A DNA stretch of 64,000 nt from Ruegeria meonggei (GTDB lineage: Bacteria > Pseudomonadota > Alphaproteobacteria > Rhodobacterales > Rhodobacteraceae): the NCBI RefSeq assembly GCF_900172215.1, contig NZ_FWFP01000003.1, positions 365,190-429,189 of the forward strand, read 5' to 3'. A model generated the notes under the pieces. It was not told the DNA's origin and searched no databases. It saw only the letters and a program-made list of their open reading frames with translations. This document shows positions 1 through 7,442 of this stretch, in pieces; position 1 is the first letter of the stretch; the number at the start of each line of letters is the position of its first letter. The position numbers and the translations under genes were made by a program.

Positions 1-265
1 GCCGCAACGCGGGAATATCGCGTCCGTCCCATAACCGCCCCTCAGCAAAGGGGGACAGATCTGAGGTCGGATGGATCTCGGTCTCCTGATTGGAAACCAC
101 CGCCCAACCACCTTCAGCCTTCATTCCACGCACTGCGGCGTCGGCTCGGGGTCGGACGTGCCCCAACCCAGTACAATGCGGCACCTGATAAAAGCGGTTC
201 CTGGCTGTGACCGGGCCGATCTGAATCGGTTCGAAAAGCAGAGCATATGGGTTCGCGTTCGACAT
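1..265 (-). CDS. NADH:flavin oxidoreductase, trimethylamine dehydrogenase family (N-terminal part, runs off the window)
   Basis: An uninterrupted 88-codon reading frame starts with ATG at 263-265 and continues past the window edge. The visible N-terminus reads LLFEPIQIGPVTARNRFYQVPHC and later KAEGGWAVV, which is the start of the FMN-binding TIM barrel of the trimethylamine/dimethylamine/histamine dehydrogenase family. These enzymes oxidatively demethylate or deaminate amines in the cytoplasm using FMN and a 4Fe-4S cluster, both of which would lie in the missing part. It is the last visible gene of the minus-strand ABC importer operon, 60 bp after the binding-protein gene, so it probably acts on the imported solute. 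The exact substrate (tri- or dimethylamine, a betaine, histamine) cannot be told from this piece. Confidence 0.88.
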   Translation of the reverse strand, partial: MSNANPYALLFEPIQIGPVTARNRFYQVPHCTGLGHVRPRADAAVRGMKAEGGWAVVSNQETEIHPTSDLSPFAEGRLWDGRDIPALR

Positions 266-292
266 GTTCACGCGTTTTCCTGTATCTGGGAT

Positions 293-312
293 CCGGAGCC
301 GTAAGGCCCCGG
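293..312 (-). terminator. Intercistronic hairpin after the binding-protein gene
   Basis: CCGGAGCC-gtaa-GGCCCCGG forms an 8-bp stem with one mismatch and a tetraloop in the gap between the binding-protein stop and the flavoprotein start. There is no T-run, so it is more likely a processing or partial-termination hairpin, as is common after ABC binding-protein genes, than a full terminator. Confidence 0.4.
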
Positions 313-325
313 AAAAGTGGTTGTG

Positions 326-1387
326 TTAGAAGCCGGCTTTGATCCGTTCAAACTCCGCCAGCATTTTTGCTTCGAGTCCGGGGTTAACTGCATCAAAGAA
401 CAAACTGCCCTCGAAGAAGCTTTTTGGATCCGCAAAACCATAGGCTTCGATGTTGGCCTGATCGGCGACTTCAAACGCTTTTGCGTTGGAATGCGGGTAG
501 CCCCAATTGTCGATGATGTACTGACCGCTGGCAGGGTCAGTGAGCGCGTTCAACAGATCATAGACCTGATCGACCGGTGTCGTGGAAGATTTCAGATGCA
601 CGTAACCACACGCCCATGTCGCGATGCCTTTGTCGACGTCACGCATCATTGCGGCAGGAACCTCGTTCCAGATCAGGTTCAACTCCGACTGGTTCCAGGC
701 CCAACCCAATTCGATTTCACCGCTGGTCATCGCCTGGTCAAACTGACCCGCATCAGACCAGTAAAAGCGCACGTTCGGGTGGATCGAACGCAGAAAATCC
801 GAGACTTCCTTGAACTGTTCATCGCTCAGGTTAGTGTAGTCATCAGCATTTCCGGTGGCCAACGCCGCCAACGCATATGCGGACGACGCGGCATCCGGGA
901 CGGCGATCTTGCCAGCATAAGCCGGGTCAGCCAGCAACTGCAGTGAAACATCATCTCCCGATATCTTGTCGGTGCGATAAATTAGGCCCGTATTCCCCCA
1001 CTCGAACGGCAACATGTATAGCTGGCCGTCCAGAACGATGGCATCCACTTCCTTGATCTCGGGCAGCACATCGGCCCAGTTGGTCAACTTGCTTTCATCA
1101 AGTGGCTGGATCAGATCAGCTGCGACCCATTTTCGGACCGCGTCCGAACAGGGATGCGCCAGATCTGCGGCGAAACCCGAACTGAGTTTCGTAAAGGCTT
1201 CTTCCTGACTTCCGAAATAGGAATAGCTTGGCGCCTCATTCCCGTATTTTTCCATATAGCTGGCAAAGAAGCCGGGATCTTCATATCCCGACCAGTCAAA
1301 AACCGTCAGATCAGCACCACCTGCAAAGGTGCTTCCTGTACTTACTGCAGTCGCACACGCGAAGGCCGCAATTCCTTGAAGTTTCAT
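326..1387 (-). CDS. ABC transporter periplasmic binding protein, PotD/PotF-like
   Basis: A 353-residue extracytoplasmic solute receptor. It starts with a signal peptide (MKLQGIAAFACATAVSTGS, cleavage near TFAGG), followed by LTVFDWSGYEDPGFFASY, the typical opening of spermidine/putrescine-type (family 1) binding proteins. The ATG at 1385-1387 was chosen over an upstream frame extension because GGGAGG lies 5 bases before it and the signal peptide begins there. It delivers its ligand to the two permeases encoded upstream in the same operon (permease, permease, ATPase, then this gene 17 bp later). The flavoprotein downstream suggests a methylated amine or betaine ligand rather than a classical polyamine; that part is inference. 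Confidence 0.92.
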   Translation of the reverse strand: MKLQGIAAFACATAVSTGSTFAGGADLTVFDWSGYEDPGFFASYMEKYGNEAPSYSYFGSQEEAFTKLSSGFAADLAHPCSDAVRKWVAADLIQPLDESKLTNWADVLPEIKEVDAIVLDGQLYMLPFEWGNTGLIYRTDKISGDDVSLQLLADPAYAGKIAVPDAASSAYALAALATGNADDYTNLSDEQFKEVSDFLRSIHPNVRFYWSDAGQFDQAMTSGEIELGWAWNQSELNLIWNEVPAAMMRDVDKGIATWACGYVHLKSSTTPVDQVYDLLNALTDPASGQYIIDNWGYPHSNAKAFEVADQANIEAYGFADPKSFFEGSLFFDAVNPGLEAKMLAEFERIKAGF

Positions 1388-1404
1388 TTTATCCTCCCAC
1401 TGTT

Positions 1405-2502
1405 TTATTCTGTACTTTGACCAAGATCGATCACGCTGGCGCCCTGAAGCCCCAGCCAAACCGCATCGCCGCGATTGAAATCGACTGTGTGAAAATAGTT
1501 CGGAACCGACACCGAGATTGGTGTCTCGGTTCCCGCAACCTGAATATGGTAGTGAATGTTCTCACCATAAAAGGCGACGTTGCTGACGGTGCCCTGTACC
1601 GTAGATGGATAGTCCTCGGGCTTTTCAGCGGCGATCTCTAGTTGTTCCGGTCGAATACCGATGTTCATGTTCCTGTCGCTGGTCGCGACATTGGGATTTC
1701 TCTCAATCTCCATACGCCCAAAAGCGGCTGCATTGATTGAAAGCGTATCGCCAGTCTCGTCCAGCAGTTGGGCGGGCAAAATGTTCATCTCGCCGATAAA
1801 GCTGGCTACCTGCTGATCGCAGGGGCGGGCATAAAGCGTGGTTGGAGTGTCCACTTGTTTGAGCCGCCCATTGAACATCACGCCAATACGATCAGACATT
1901 GTCATCGCTTCATATTGGTCGTGGGTAACCATCACGAAGGTGATACCAAGCGATTGCTGCAGATTGCGCATTTCAAACTGCATCTGCTCTCGCAGTTTCT
2001 TATCAAGTGCCGACAAGGGCTCGTCCAGCAGCAACACCTTAGGTCGCATGATCAACGCCCGGGCAAGAGCCACCCTTTGCCGCTGCCCACCGGATAACTC
2101 GCCTGCGCCGCGGTCCTGAAGACCGCCCAGCTCGACCATTTCCAAGGCTTCGGCCACGCGCTGGTCGATCTCGGCCTTGGGCGCCTTGCCCCGCAAGCCA
2201 TAGGCCACGTTGTTTCCGACATTCAGGTGCGGGAAGATGGCGTAGCTCTGAAAAACCATGTTCGTTGGTCGGTTGTTTGCAGGCACACCTTCCATATCCT
2301 GACCATCAATCAGAACAGAGCCTTTGGTTGGTTCCTGAAAGCCAGCGATCATCCTCAAAACCGTGGTCTTGCCGCACCCAGAAGGGCCGAGGAGAGAGAA
2401 AAATTCGCCTTCCTTGAGATCGAGGTTGATCCCGGCAGCGGCTACAAACGTGCCGTAGCGCTTTTCAACGCCCCTGAGTTCTATGATGTTTCTGTCTGTC
2501 AT
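1405..2502 (-). CDS. ABC transporter ATP-binding protein, PotA-like
   Basis: A 365-residue ATPase of the spermidine/putrescine importer class. The Walker A motif GPSGCGKTT (about residues 38-46), signature LSGGQRQRVALARAL and Walker B VLLLDEPLSALD are intact, followed by the switch His in VMVTHDQYEA. The C-terminal third is the TOBE-type regulatory domain (INILPAQLL region to SVSVPNYFHTV). It energises transport at the cytoplasmic face. Its start overlaps the end of the second permease gene by 4 bp, indicating translational coupling inside the operon. Confidence 0.95.
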   Translation of the reverse strand: MTDRNIIELRGVEKRYGTFVAAAGINLDLKEGEFFSLLGPSGCGKTTVLRMIAGFQEPTKGSVLIDGQDMEGVPANNRPTNMVFQSYAIFPHLNVGNNVAYGLRGKAPKAEIDQRVAEALEMVELGGLQDRGAGELSGGQRQRVALARALIMRPKVLLLDEPLSALDKKLREQMQFEMRNLQQSLGITFVMVTHDQYEAMTMSDRIGVMFNGRLKQVDTPTTLYARPCDQQVASFIGEMNILPAQLLDETGDTLSINAAAFGRMEIERNPNVATSDRNMNIGIRPEQLEIAAEKPEDYPSTVQGTVSNVAFYGENIHYHIQVAGTETPISVSVPNYFHTVDFNRGDAVWLGLQGASVIDLGQSTE

Positions 2503-3287
2503 CGGACCTCTGAAGCGGAAGAGCGGCGGCGGAAATACTCGGCCAGCACCAAAAGCAGAACCGAGGTAAGCAGCAAGATAGAGCCGAGCGCCAGAACATT
2601 GGGCAGCTTGGCCGGAAAGCGGATCTGGCTCCAGATATAAACCGGCAAGGTTGGCTGGTTCCCGGAAAGGAAAAAGGCGAGGACAAACTCGTCGAAGCTC
2701 ACCGTGAATGTGACCAGCATGCTGGCCACGATGCCCGGGGTTACGACAGGCAGCGTCACGCGGCGGAAAGTCTCAAATACGCCGACACCGAGATCATAGG
2801 ATGCCTCCTCTAATGACGCGTCGAAGTCATCGAAAGCTGATTTCAGGATCGAGACAGAGAACGGCAGAGCAAGGAAGGTATGTCCCAGTACAACGGTCAA
2901 AAGAGATGGTTTGAGGCCAAGAAACAGAAACAGAACCAACATCGAAGAAGCGACAATGATGCCAGGGATGACCAGGGGCAGCATTACCAGACCTTCAGCC
3001 GCGCGCTGCCCCCGAAAACGGTACCGAACAAAGGCCCGGGCGGCAAAAAGACCCATGGCCGTGGATAGAATTGCGACAACTGTGCCGACGCCAAGCGAAT
3101 TCCAAAGGGCTTGGATCAAAGTGTCCTGCTCGCCCAGCTTTCGGTACCAGTCCAGCGTCCAGCCCTTTATCGGAAAGGCCACGATTGTGCCGCTGTTGAA
3201 CGAGAACAACGGCAGGAAGAGAACCGGCAAGTACAGAAACACAAGATACAGAAAAGCATATGCCGTCAGGGTCGAAGGACGCCTCAT
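2499..3287 (-). CDS. ABC transporter permease, PotC-like
   Basis: A 262-residue inner-membrane permease with about six hydrophobic segments and the binding-protein-dependent (EAA) loop EEASYDLGVGVFETFRRVTLPVVTPGI near residues 160-190, which docks onto the ATPase. The start at 3285-3287 was taken because it overlaps the preceding permease stop by 4 bp (ATGA) and is followed directly by the first membrane segment (AYAFLYLVFLYLPVLFLPLF); a longer in-frame extension lies inside the other permease gene and has no membrane character. It forms the translocation channel with the PotB-like partner. Confidence 0.93.
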   Translation of the reverse strand: MRRPSTLTAYAFLYLVFLYLPVLFLPLFSFNSGTIVAFPIKGWTLDWYRKLGEQDTLIQALWNSLGVGTVVAILSTAMGLFAARAFVRYRFRGQRAAEGLVMLPLVIPGIIVASSMLVLFLFLGLKPSLLTVVLGHTFLALPFSVSILKSAFDDFDASLEEASYDLGVGVFETFRRVTLPVVTPGIVASMLVTFTVSFDEFVLAFFLSGNQPTLPVYIWSQIRFPAKLPNVLALGSILLLTSVLLLVLAEYFRRRSSASEVR

Positions 3288-4141
3288 TTGATCCGCCTCC
3301 CCAGCCGCGTGGCGGTAAGGACAAATACAATGGCGACAAATCCGACCGAGAGCATCGCGATCAGTGACAACGTGGCACCCAGGGGCCAATTGTTGGCAGC
3401 CCCGAACTGAACCTGAATGAGATTTGCAATCATCTTGCCGTCCGACCCGCCGACCAGCGCCGGGGTCACGTAATCGCCGACGGTCGGGATAAAGATAATC
3501 AGGCAGGCGGCAATAATACCCGGGATTGTCAGCGGCAGCGTCACGCGCATGAAACGTCTAATAGGGCCGTTGCCCAGATCGGTGGCGGCCTCCAACAGGC
3601 TGGGGTCGATTTTCTGCAGTGAGACATAGATCGGCAGGATCGCAAACGGTGCCCAGGCGTGGGCAAGCGTCAGCACGACGGCGAATTCATTATAAAGCAG
3701 AAAATCGAGCGGTTCGTCGATCAGACCCAGCATCAACAGCGCAGAATTCATCACACCGTTGAATCCGAGGATGAGTTTCCAGGCAAATACGCGCAGAAGG
3801 TAGCTGGACCAGAACGGAATGGTAATGAGCAGAAGCCAGATGGTCTTCTTGCGCGCCTTCATCGCGATGAAATATGCGATTGGATAAGCCAGTGCGACGG
3901 TAACTGCGGTAACCGCCCCGGCGATCCAGATCGATCGCAACATCAGGTGACGAACCAGCGGGTCCGCAAACGCATCGCGATAGTTTTTCAGGGTCGGTGT
4001 CTTGTCGAGCGTCACATAGGATTGGGTCCAGAACGAATAGGCGACCAAGATCACCAATGGCGCCGCCACCAGAAAGCCCACATAGGCCGTGGCTGGTGCG
4101 CTGAGGGTATAGCCCCGGGACGCTTCGCTACGAAAGATCAC
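3284..4141 (-). CDS. ABC transporter permease, PotB-like
   Basis: A 285-residue inner-membrane permease and first gene of the importer operon. Six hydrophobic segments are visible, with the EAA loop LLEAATDLGNGPIRRFMRVTLPLTIPGI around residues 185-212. It starts with GTG at 4139-4141, preceded by GGAGG five bases upstream. The gene is divergent from a TetR-family regulator, and the 123-bp spacer holds a perfect palindromic operator, so the operon is probably repressed by that regulator until ligand is present. Confidence 0.93.
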   Translation of the reverse strand: MIFRSEASRGYTLSAPATAYVGFLVAAPLVILVAYSFWTQSYVTLDKTPTLKNYRDAFADPLVRHLMLRSIWIAGAVTAVTVALAYPIAYFIAMKARKKTIWLLLITIPFWSSYLLRVFAWKLILGFNGVMNSALLMLGLIDEPLDFLLYNEFAVVLTLAHAWAPFAILPIYVSLQKIDPSLLEAATDLGNGPIRRFMRVTLPLTIPGIIAACLIIFIPTVGDYVTPALVGGSDGKMIANLIQVQFGAANNWPLGATLSLIAMLSVGFVAIVFVLTATRLGRRIK

Positions 4142-4174
4142 CCAACCTCCATTTCCGATTTTTTAACGAGTCAC

Positions 4175-4194
4175 TAATGGACGATCGTCCATTA
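4175..4194. promoter_or_regulatory. TetR-type operator palindrome
   Basis: TAATGGACGATCGTCCATTA is a perfect 20-bp palindrome midway between the ABC importer operon and the divergent TetR gene. Size, symmetry and position fit the binding site of the TetR dimer controlling both promoters. Confidence 0.8.
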
Positions 4195-4264
4195 AATGTT
4201 GCGCCAGAAAGGCCTTTCGTGTCAATCTTCCTGTGAACCGACCCTCTGAGTAGACCTCAAACAC

Positions 4265-4912
4265 ATGGAATCATTGAAAAAAGACAAGACACTTAAAGAG
4301 AGAAAGCGCGGTGTAAGGCGTGATCCAGAGGCCAACAGACAGTTGCTGATCAAGGCGACTCTGGACACTATTGCTGATATTGGAATTACCGACACTTCGG
4401 TCAGCCGCATCTGCGAGCGCTCCGGTCTGTCGCGTGGCATGATCCATTTGCACTTTGGAGGGAAAGACAAGCTGCTGACTGAAGCGGCCCAGCAATTCAG
4501 CGCTGAGTACTATGCTGAAATGGACCGGATGACCGACCTGGGTCTGCATTCATCGCCGGAAGATCGGATAATGGCAGTGGTCGGGGCCGATCTGTCAGAA
4601 GTTTTGCTCAACCCCCGCAGTACAAAAATCTGGCACGCTTTCCGCGGCATCGCGAGCTCTCATCCAGGCATTGCCCGCTACAGCAGTACCCAGGATCACA
4701 AACTTGTCGACACCTTGCTGGAGGCTTTCAGAGAGCTTGGTGAACAGAATGGGTATGATCCGGATCTAGCAGAGGATGCCACCAGCGGAACTCTGGCTCT
4801 GCTGGAAGGTATGTGGGTGAATTATCTGACCGATATGCAGAGCTTTTCCCGCGAAGGCGCAGGCGCATTGATCCGTAGGTTTCTGGGGGGGCTGTACCCA
4901 GGGTGCTTTTAA
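4265..4912 (+). CDS. TetR/AcrR family transcriptional regulator (BetI-like)
   Basis: A 215-residue repressor. After a short basic N-terminus (KERKRGVRRDPEANRQLLIKATLDTIADIG), the helix-turn-helix spans about residues 40-65 (TSVSRICERSGLSRGMIHLHFGGKDKLL). The C-terminal ligand-binding part has the layout of BetI-type regulators (LLNPRSTKIWHAF, TLALLEGMWVNYL). It is transcribed away from the ABC importer operon with a palindromic operator between them, so it most likely senses the imported amine or betaine and autoregulates. The ligand is not deducible from sequence. Confidence 0.9.
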   Translation: MESLKKDKTLKERKRGVRRDPEANRQLLIKATLDTIADIGITDTSVSRICERSGLSRGMIHLHFGGKDKLLTEAAQQFSAEYYAEMDRMTDLGLHSSPEDRIMAVVGADLSEVLLNPRSTKIWHAFRGIASSHPGIARYSSTQDHKLVDTLLEAFRELGEQNGYDPDLAEDATSGTLALLEGMWVNYLTDMQSFSREGAGALIRRFLGGLYPGCF

Positions 4913-4933
4913 CACAATTCGGGGCTCTCTAAG

Positions 4934-4961
4934 GCGCTGCAACACGTGCGAGTTGCAGCGC
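4934..4961 (+). terminator. Terminator-like hairpin after the TetR gene
   Basis: GCGCTGCAAC and GTTGCAGCGC form a perfect 10-bp stem with an 8-base loop, 21 bases after the TetR stop codon. There is no T-run, so termination efficiency is uncertain. Confidence 0.55.
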
Positions 4962-5008
4962 AATTCAATGTCAGAAAACACAAATGATTTGAAACGGGGA
5001 TGAGTGGC

Positions 5009-5304
5009 GGTGCTGTCAAACTAATGCGAACCAGTCTCAGTTCATCACCAAATCCCGGAACTTAGGCGGAGCAAAGCTGGCACCACTTGGAAAACCGAAC
5101 TGGTTCGTGGCTGATGTCGATGCCGCGGTCGTGCAGAAGGTCCTTAACGTTACAAAGCGAAAGCGGAAAACGGACATACATCATCACAGCTAGGCGATTA
5201 ATTTAAGGACTGGTTTTGAAATAGCGAAAAGGGGAACGTTTTGTCATCGGGCAAAGCTACGAAACAGCCCTGCCCGTCTCAAGCCGGTTTCTTCTGACAA
5301 TTAC
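5009..5304. mobile_element. Internally deleted IS6-family remnant (MITE-like)
   Basis: Both ends match the IS6 copies elsewhere in the window: left end GGTGCTGTCAAACTAATGCG, right end ...GGTTTCTTCTGACAATTACC. Only about 295 bp lie between them, against about 818 bp in the intact copy. The interior still matches the 5' part of the transposase gene on the minus strand (the stretch for the SHETVRYW-like region, the NVEDLL-like region and FKTSP), but the DDE core is gone. It cannot encode transposase, though it keeps both terminal regions and could be mobilised in trans. Confidence 0.75.
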
Positions 5305-5442
5305 CGACCAATTCTACGTCTCGCAGGTAGGACTAGGCTGTGTCCATCAGGTAGATAGTCGAGCCGCTCAACATGTATTCAGATATCCGGCAATCGCAAA
5401 GACTACACCTGTGTCTTTTGCACGTGCTTTACCACACGCGGT

Positions 5443-5760
5443 CTATTGCTGACCCGTGATTTTGACCTTGCCCACAACCTTAGCCCCGCTTTCAGTTGTC
5501 ATCGTCTTGGCCACGACATCCGCATGAACTTGTGAGGTCGATGCAAGCTTTAGATCATCGCAATTCAAGCGGCCCTTATGCTTGCCTTCAACCATGACCT
5601 TCTTTGCCGACAATGCCCCGTCAACCGACCCGCTCAACTGAACCGTGATCGTCTCAGCGCTGACATCGCCGACCACGCGGCCATTGACTTCGACACCTCC
5701 CCCGCTTGAACTGACATTGCCTTCGATTGTCAGATCTTCTTCAATTCTTGAGCTCGACAC
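5443..5760 (-). CDS. Bactofilin-family polymer-forming protein
   Basis: A 105-residue protein consisting almost wholly of the bactofilin (DUF583) right-handed beta-helix. Short repeating strands with Gly/Val turns run from LTIEGNVSSSGGGVEVNGRVVGDVSAETITVQLSGSVDGALSAKKVMVEGKHKGRL to the end. Bactofilins self-assemble without nucleotides into cytoskeletal filaments that position wall enzymes or other partners at the membrane. The start is GTG at 5758-5760 with AGAGGA eight bases upstream. It stands alone, with no peptidase or wall gene beside it, so its partner here is unknown. Confidence 0.85.
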   Translation of the reverse strand: MSSSRIEEDLTIEGNVSSSGGGVEVNGRVVGDVSAETITVQLSGSVDGALSAKKVMVEGKHKGRLNCDDLKLASTSQVHADVVAKTMTTESGAKVVGKVKITGQQ

Positions 5761-6151
5761 ATTGAATTCCTCTGATTGAGTTTATGACAACCCTAGAATG
5801 GAAATTGGGATTTGAACACCTTTGCCGACGGCAATTTGAACCGAGTGCAGGCGTACGATGCCACGTGGCGCGCATGCTGGAACTGGTTGAGCAAGGCCAA
5901 AAGCAGTCGATCGGCTGGACCCAGTTATTCTGGACCGAAGCCCGCCATTGCTGCCGTTCATGCACGACGCAGCATTCCTAAATGATCGGTTTTGTTGTTG
6001 GGGCAAAACAAACCTTGATGAGAATTCACATGGAGGAACGATTGAACTGCTTCGGTCTCTCTTGCTTAACGTCATGTCCACGCCCGAACTGGGTGGTATC
6101 AATCCGGTCTCAAACCTTCTATGCCTGCCTGAAACCGAGAGAGGACACCCA
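5761..6151. other. Intergenic stretch without a supportable gene
   Basis: Open frames here on both strands lack ribosome sites and family features. A short piece around 5940-5980 (CCCGCCATTGCTGCCGTTCATG) resembles the border of the dispersed hairpin repeat seen elsewhere. I see nothing else. Confidence 0.4.
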
Positions 6152-6301
6152 ATGCCTAAATCCAAAAAGCCCAAGGCAAGGCGCCCAGGTGCAAACCCTG
6201 TCAAGAAACCTGCTTGGCACCAAGCACTCAACGGCACTGCCGGACAACATGGAGGGAAGCCAACTAAAACTGGCAAAAAGGCACAGAATAAATCGGCGTA
6301 G
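6152..6301 (+). CDS. Small basic protein, 49 residues, unknown
   Basis: ATG at 6152 is preceded by GAGAGGA eight bases upstream and opens a 49-codon frame: MPKSKKPKARRPGANPVKKP, then AWHQALNGTAGQHGGKPTKT, ending GKKAQNKSA. The product is very rich in Lys/Pro/Gly with no hydrophobic core, like small disordered nucleic-acid-associated proteins. No family recognised. The good ribosome site and clean start argue for a gene; the lack of homology evidence and the position beside IS debris argue for caution. Confidence 0.4.
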   Translation: MPKSKKPKARRPGANPVKKPAWHQALNGTAGQHGGKPTKTGKKAQNKSA

Positions 6302-6396
6302 GCCGACTGCAATTTTAAAATGACTTGGCGAGACAGCCGCATTGGGCATCTTGGCAACTGCGGAACAGGAGTTGCGCCCGTGGTAGAGCCAGAAAC

Positions 6397-7213
6397 GGTG
6401 CTGTCAGACAAATTCGAACCGGTCTTAGCTAGACCAGTACAGCTGCCCTTTACGCCGCACCCAGATCGCGCCACTCGGCGAGAGCGGCGGTGCGTGTCAG
6501 CTTGAATGTATCTCTGCTGGCTAGTGATCTTTCCTGGTTGAAGTGGTTGTAGACGGAGGAGTGGACGGAGGTAAATTTCTGTAAGCTTCGCATGCGCCTG
6601 AAACGTTGTATGGCGCGTTCGCTTCGTCGGAATGGCAGGTGGGAATTCTCAACGCGGTTGTTGAGCTACTTGCCCGTCTGCTGTCTTGCGGTAGCATCAA
6701 GCTCCTTGAGAGCGGCCCGATACGATGCGAAGCGATCCGTGACGACGTTTTCCGCTTTACCGTGTCGCTTCATCAATTTCGTGAGGAATTTCAATGCCGC
6801 CTGCTTGTTTCGACGTTTGGTACGACTGTTTCCAGCACCTTGCCTTCGTGATCAACAGCCCGCCAAAGATAATGCCGCTTGCCATTCACCTTCAAGAATA
6901 CCTCATCCACGTGCCACTTCCATTTGGAGAACGCGCGCAGTTGCTGGACACGCTTCCGTCTGATCTCAGCGGCAAACAACGGGCCGAACCTGTTCCGCCA
7001 ATAGCGGACGGTTTCGTGGCTGACATCGATCCCGCTTTCATGCAGCAAATCTTCCACGTTTCTAAGCGATAGTGGGAACCGAATGTACAGCATGACTGCC
7101 AGACGAATGACCTCTGGACTGGTTTTAAAGTATTTGAATGGCGATTGTTTAATCGTGCGCGAAGGCTACGAGAGCGCCCTGCCCCGCTCAAGCAAAGTTC
7201 TTCTGACAAGACC
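6397..7213. mobile_element. IS6-family insertion sequence, copy A (decayed)
   Basis: Ends GGTGCTGTCAGACAAATTC and (reverse complement) GGTCTTGTCAGAAGAACTT form imperfect terminal inverted repeats around TGTCAGA. Size (817 bp) and encoded transposase match the IS6 family. No target-site duplication is visible in the flanking 8 bp. Two more copies lie at 18001-18818 and 21071-21888. Confidence 0.85.
6430..7155 (-). pseudogene. IS6-family transposase, copy A, inactivated
   Basis: Reads like the intact copy at 21103-21837 but carries several lesions. The ATG seen in copy B is ACG here (7153-7155). A one-base deletion near 6820-6830 shifts frame within the stretch corresponding to VVTKRRNK. A TAG at 6666-6668 replaces the Trp codon of the TGRWLNNR motif. 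The N-terminal 100 residues (MLYIRFPLSLRNVEDLLHES through WHVDEVFLKVNGKRHYLWRA) are still readable and include the first catalytic Asp. Confidence 0.85.
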
Positions 7214-7442
7214 CGGCTGATTTTATCTGCCTGAAACAAATAGCATCTCCCCGACTGCCTCAGTGCGACGTTTTAGCAAATCTTGTTAGCAAACATTTTT
7301 GGCTGATCAGCATTCACCCACTGAGTGGCACTTTCTATGCCCGTTTCAATTTTGTTTCTTCTAGCACCACCGTTCTGTACGATCCCGGTACAGGCGTTTC
7401 TGAACAAGCGTCGGCGATGTGCAGCGAAGAAGATTGGGCGTT

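Noticed and set aside
5782..6474. A 230-codon minus-strand frame between bactofilin and IS6 copy A
   Set aside because: Low-order composition, no ribosome site, runs into the IS end; overlaps the better-supported small ORF on the other strand.
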